From DATIXD01 sp035518875 (lineage in GTDB: Bacteria > Pseudomonadota > Gammaproteobacteria > Methylococcales > Methylococcaceae), in the NCBI GenBank assembly GCA_035518875.1, contig DATIXD010000332.1:1-9095 (forward strand): a DNA stretch of 9,095 nt, written 5' to 3'. The position numbers and the translations under genes were made by a program. The notes below the pieces were generated by a model, which saw only the letters and a list, made by a program, of their open reading frames with translations, was not told the DNA's origin and made no database searches. Below, piece by piece: positions 7,701 to 9,095 of this stretch (positions within the stretch are counted from its first letter, which is position 1; every line of letters starts with the position of its first letter).

Positions 7701-7811
7701 CCGGGCTCGGAGATCCAGCGCCCGCTGGCGGTGGTAGTCATCGGCGGCTTGGTCACTTCGACGCTGCTGACCCTGATCCTGCTGCCCATCCTGTACCGGC
7801 GCTTCGGCTGA
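4767..7811 (+). CDS. HME-RND heavy-metal efflux pump, CzcA/CusA family
   Basis: This 1014-residue inner membrane proton-driven transporter exports metal cations. GGAGG (4756-4760) lies 6 nt before ATG 4767; a second ATG at 4770 follows at once. Family signatures include NLPIDAFPDVSPTQV (33-47) after the first membrane helix, two blocks of membrane helices (about 336-540 and 856-1010) separated by large periplasmic loops, and GIAVLNGVVMVSY (921-933). The proton-relay helix reads AIAIGMLVDAAVVVVEN, with Asp402 and Glu409 matching the essential acidic residues; the position held by the first Asp of CzcA's DFG is Ala396, as in CusA. By contrast, the periplasmic segment DPMGLNETDTFLILKP and RVTEMLTGVRGDVAVKLYG (607-677) follows the CzcA pattern, with Ile569 where CusA has Met573. 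The cation is therefore unresolved: Zn/Co/Cd/Ni or Cu/Ag are all possible. No frameshift or truncation is seen. Confidence 0.95.
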   Translation: MMARLIQFALTQRLIVLLGVLLLAGAGWYAAINLPIDAFPDVSPTQVKVIVKAAGMTPEEVEARITAPIEVELLGIPRQTMLRSIAKYALTDITIDFEEGTDIYWARQQIAERINGLWGSLPQGVEGGIAPMTTPLGEMFMFTVEGGDLTLMERRNLLDWVIRPALRTVKGVADVNTLGGMARSYEVIPDNGRMSARGISMQMLVEALRSNNRNDGAGRIPEGEESLLVRVEGRIRDMEDVRSIVITTQQGVAITVGDVAEVRIGALTRYGAVSQNGTGEVAEGLVLSLRGANARQVVEGIERKIEELQPALPEGVKIDVFYNRGHLVERAVHTVTKALVEAVVLVLVLLMLFLGEWRAALTVACSLPLAALFTFIMMRWFGMSANLMSLGGLAIAIGMLVDAAVVVVENIATHLAAEDKAKRLPRLHLIYRSAREVATPVTSGILIIVIVFLPLLTLRDLEGKLFSPVALTIVFALSGSLILSLTVIPVLASFLLKKMPHEEPWLPRTLHRLYEPALNWCLAHVRVVLIAAGVLLALTPLVYMQIGKTFMPTMDEGDIIVQLEKLPSITLDQSVRLDKRIQNAILEHVPEVTRIVARVGADEIGLDPMGLNETDTFLILKPREEWRMDSKEALIDEIRKVIETVPGIAFGFTQPIQMRVTEMLTGVRGDVAVKLYGPELAVLNAKAEQIAETLRKVPGASDVFTIRNEGLQYLQVKIDRLAAGRMGLDVDSLEQMLRAQIEGLKLGIVQEGIRRTPLLLRGSGDPASFSALQITLPNSQRIPLSAVAKIERIEGVVSVARERGQRFSVVRSNVKGRDLVGFVAEAREAVARDVQLPQGYYIQWGGQFENQQRAAARLALVIPVSIGLIFFLLFSTFGSIRQAALVLSNIPLAMIGGVFALWISGEYLSVPASVGFIALLGIAVLNGVVMVSYFNQLRTFGMDMGRVVVLGSLRRLRPVLMTASIAAFGLIPLLFATGPGSEIQRPLAVVVIGGLVTSTLLTLILLPILYRRFG

Positions 7812-7822
7812 AATCGTAACTG

Positions 7823-7858
7823 GTAGGTCGGGTTAGCGGCTCCAACGCGTAACCCGAC
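7823..7858 (+). repeat. REP-like palindrome, copy 3
   Basis: GTAG (7823-7826) precedes a perfect 9-bp stem, GTCGGGTTA (7827-7835) with TAACCCGAC (7850-7858), and a 14-nt loop. The head faces plus, opposite to copies 1 and 2. It starts 11 nt after the pump stop codon and ends 29 nt before the DUF3240 start, inside a probable transcription unit, where the hairpin could protect the upstream messenger RNA or reduce read-through. There is no T-run. Confidence 0.75.
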
Positions 7859-7887
7859 AAGAGCTTTCTGGAAATTGAGGAAAGGTG

Positions 7888-8190
7888 ATGAATCAACGAT
7901 ATCTGATCACATTGACGGTTTCCCCGGCCATTGAGGAAAGCGTGGTGGATTGGCTTTTGCAGTTCGCGGCGAAGGGCGGATTTACCAGTTTCCCGGTGAA
8001 CGGCCATTCGAGCCGGCAGGAGGGTCTAACACCGGCCGAACAGGTGGCGGGCAGAAAGAAACAGATCCGCTTCCAGATGCATGTGCCCGAAGCCGAGTTG
8101 ACGCCCATCCTGGAACGAATGAAGCAGGATTTCCAGGGAGCAGGCCTGCATTACTGGGTATCCCCGATACTGGAGGCCGGGCATATTTAG
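7888..8190 (+). CDS. DUF3240 family protein beside RND pump
   Basis: The product is 100 residues and cytoplasmic: no signal peptide, no membrane span. ATG 7888 is preferred over the adjoining GTG 7885 because the purine-rich GAGGAAAGG (7877-7885) then sits close upstream. The predicted order is beta (4-12), helix (14-27), beta (32-37), a loop with His40 and a conserved-looking LTPAEQVAGRKKQI segment, beta (60-66), helix (67-83), beta (86-93), which suits a ferredoxin-like/PII-like fold. DUF3240 members are known as companions of CzcA/CusA pumps. From memory, the family has been grouped with PII/CutA-like proteins; that, and a role in sensing or gating the pump, are inference. It follows the pump by 76 nt with REP copy 3 between. 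Confidence 0.8.
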   Translation: MNQRYLITLTVSPAIEESVVDWLLQFAAKGGFTSFPVNGHSSRQEGLTPAEQVAGRKKQIRFQMHVPEAELTPILERMKQDFQGAGLHYWVSPILEAGHI

Positions 8191-8650
8191 TCGCCGATTT
8201 CGTCTTGGCTGAAGGCCGTCTCCGCGGTCACGTTTGAAAAAGCCGAATGCGCTATCCCCTTCGCTCGGTTGCTCCGAGAAAAACCATGATCCCGCGGTCA
8301 GCCTTCCCTCTCGACGACCCCCTGCCATGAAACTTCGAACACACCCCCCTGTTGCCGGCCAGCGCCTGCAAGTGTTTCCTTACCCGGCTTTGCCGAGTTC
8401 GTCACGCCTGACGCCGTAAAAGCAATCCGCTCCCTCCGTACCGCGCGTTCGAATTTGTAATCCGCGCACGCGGTAATCCGCAAAACTTGCCGTTCAAAAC
8501 GGCCGCGCGAGATCCACCGAACCACCTCGCCGCAACGCAGTTATTCCATATAGGCATAAACATCTTTCTTAATATTCTTTTTAGCTACTGATTAAGGTCG
8601 TTATAGTTCGCCTCAGGAAAGTCGATTTTTGCTCGAACAGGCAATCATAC
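8191..8650. other. Gene-free stretch before YezD-like gene
   Basis: No convincing gene is seen: the plus frame at 8234-8419 opens with TTG, and the minus frame at 8298-8525 has no recognisable content. Visible structures are a 9-nt direct repeat CCGCGGTCA (8222-8230 and 8292-8300), three copies of AATCCGC (8424-8430, 8459-8465, 8475-8481), two of them inside longer GTAATCCGC copies flanking the CGCG-rich core, and a hairpin GCCGTT-CAA-AACGGC (8489-8503). From about 8543 the DNA becomes AT-rich, and TATAGT (8602-8607) is a possible -10 element for the next gene, without a good -35. Confidence 0.45.
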
Positions 8651-8839
8651 ATGTCGAAAACAATTGATCCGCAGCAAGACAAGAAGACGCAAACGCTAAC
8701 CAGCCAAAAGATACTGGAAGCCCTGCAGGGCATCCGTTACGGGTCCGTCGAAATCATTATCCACGATGGCCGCATCGTGCAGATCGAGCGCAAGGAAAAG
8801 CTGCGTTTAGATAACGGCTGTTCCCCCGGGCAGAACTGA
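8651..8839 (+). CDS. YezD/DUF2292 family small protein
   Basis: The product is 62 residues with no signal peptide. The core SQKILEALQGIRYGSVEIIIHDGRIVQIERKEKLRL (about residues 18-53) is the full DUF2292 (YezD) domain: a short helix, then two strands joined by a HDGR turn, ending in a basic strand. The family function is unknown; members often lie near sulfur-assimilation genes, which is my recollection and cannot be tested in this window. ACAGG (8637-8641) lies 9 nt upstream of the ATG and is a modest ribosome binding site. A strong terminator follows 51 nt after the stop, so it is probably a single-gene transcript. Confidence 0.8.
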   Translation: MSKTIDPQQDKKTQTLTSQKILEALQGIRYGSVEIIIHDGRIVQIERKEKLRLDNGCSPGQN

Positions 8840-8890
8840 TCCGACCCGCGCTATCAAGCGTGAGGGCTTTTCTCCACTAGTGGTGCTATC

Positions 8891-8916
8891 AGCGGGCCCA
8901 CAGGCCCGCTTTTTTT
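8891..8916 (+). terminator. Intrinsic terminator after YezD-like gene
   Basis: AGCGGGCC (8891-8898) pairs perfectly with GGCCCGCT (8903-8910) around a CACA loop, followed by an uninterrupted run of seven T (8910-8916). A GC-rich 8-bp stem with a U-tract is a textbook Rho-independent terminator for plus-strand transcription, and it isolates the last gene of the window. Confidence 0.92.
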
Positions 8917-9022
8917 GCAGCACGGGCGGTACGGAAAGCTATACAGAATCAGGCCGACCGGGCACCTGGAGGCCACAACCATCGATCGAAAACACATTGG
9001 GAAACTGACCGGACCGCCGGAA

Positions 9023-9044
9023 GTTCTCTTAAATGAGAGAGAAC
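9023..9044 (+). promoter_or_regulatory. Hairpin over ribosome binding region
   Basis: GTTCTCT (9023-9029) and AGAGAAC (9038-9044) form a 7-bp perfect stem with an 8-nt loop, ending 4 nt before the ATG at 9049. The purine-rich GAGAGAGAA, which is the only candidate Shine-Dalgarno sequence, lies in the loop edge and 3' arm, so the fold would hide it. It could reduce translation until opened; it could also be chance. Confidence 0.35.
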
Positions 9045-9048
9045 ATCC

Positions 9049-9095
9049 ATGAAAAAACCAAAACTCTTGATTCTCGCGGCGGCCGTGAGCGGTCT
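9049..9095 (+). CDS. Start of exported protein, cut by window edge
   Basis: Fifteen complete codons are present (MKKPKLLILAAAVSG) before the window ends. Two lysines, then Pro-Lys and a hydrophobic Leu/Ile/Ala run are the start of a Sec signal peptide. The product cannot be identified. It has its own leader behind the terminator at 8891-8916. Confidence 0.6.
   Translation, partial: MKKPKLLILAAAVSG

Noticed and set aside
8268..8282. CTCGG-TTGCT-CCGAG hairpin next to a run of A as a terminator
   Set aside because: The A run follows on the plus strand, so a T run would precede the hairpin on the minus strand; neither orientation makes an intrinsic terminator.
8874..8883. CCACTAGTGG palindrome and GCTATCA repeats before the terminator
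   Set aside because: They are short, lie in a 3' untranslated region, and can be chance; no function is suggested beyond the terminator itself.

Overview
The window is GC-rich bacterial chromosome with tightly packed, overlapping genes, sigma70-type promoter elements and GTAG-headed REP palindromes. This suggests a Gammaproteobacterium. The combination of a metal RND pump, a DUF3240 gene and these REPs would fit a methanotroph-like lineage, but that placement is inference and nothing in the window proves it.

Layout. Positions 1-322 are non-coding; they hold a possible three-stem RNA fold at the left edge and REP copy 1. On the minus strand, 323-445 encodes a 40-residue single-span membrane protein with a good ribosome binding site. 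After a gene-free stretch (446-790), 791-1513 encodes an RraA/HMG-aldolase-like protein. A near-consensus promoter (1603-1632) precedes a 130-residue exported protein of unknown function (1678-2070). REP copy 2 follows. The centre of the window is a complete heavy-metal efflux tripartite system: TolC-type outer membrane factor (2333-3643), periplasmic adaptor (3640-4770) and HME-RND pump of the CzcA/CusA family (4767-7811). Both junctions are 4-nt ATGA overlaps, so translation is probably coupled. REP copy 3 lies 11 nt behind the pump stop codon, followed by a DUF3240 gene (7888-8190). A gene-free 460-nt stretch leads to a small YezD/DUF2292 gene (8651-8839) with a strong intrinsic terminator (8891-8916). 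The window ends inside the signal peptide of another exported protein (9049 onward).

How the parts may work together. The pump, adaptor and outer membrane channel would form one envelope-spanning complex that expels metal cations. The small exported protein upstream, whose mature form may begin with histidine, and the downstream DUF3240 protein, plausibly a small ferredoxin-fold/PII-like cytoplasmic protein, look like accessory components of the same locus: one periplasmic, one cytoplasmic. The pump combines a CusA-like proton-relay helix (Ala-Ile-Gly before the conserved Asp) with a CzcA-like periplasmic segment lacking the CusA methionines at the positions I could align, so its substrate cannot be read from sequence with confidence. 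The most noteworthy items are the REP family with compensating stem changes, the unannotated 40-residue membrane protein, and the accessory proteins bracketing the pump.
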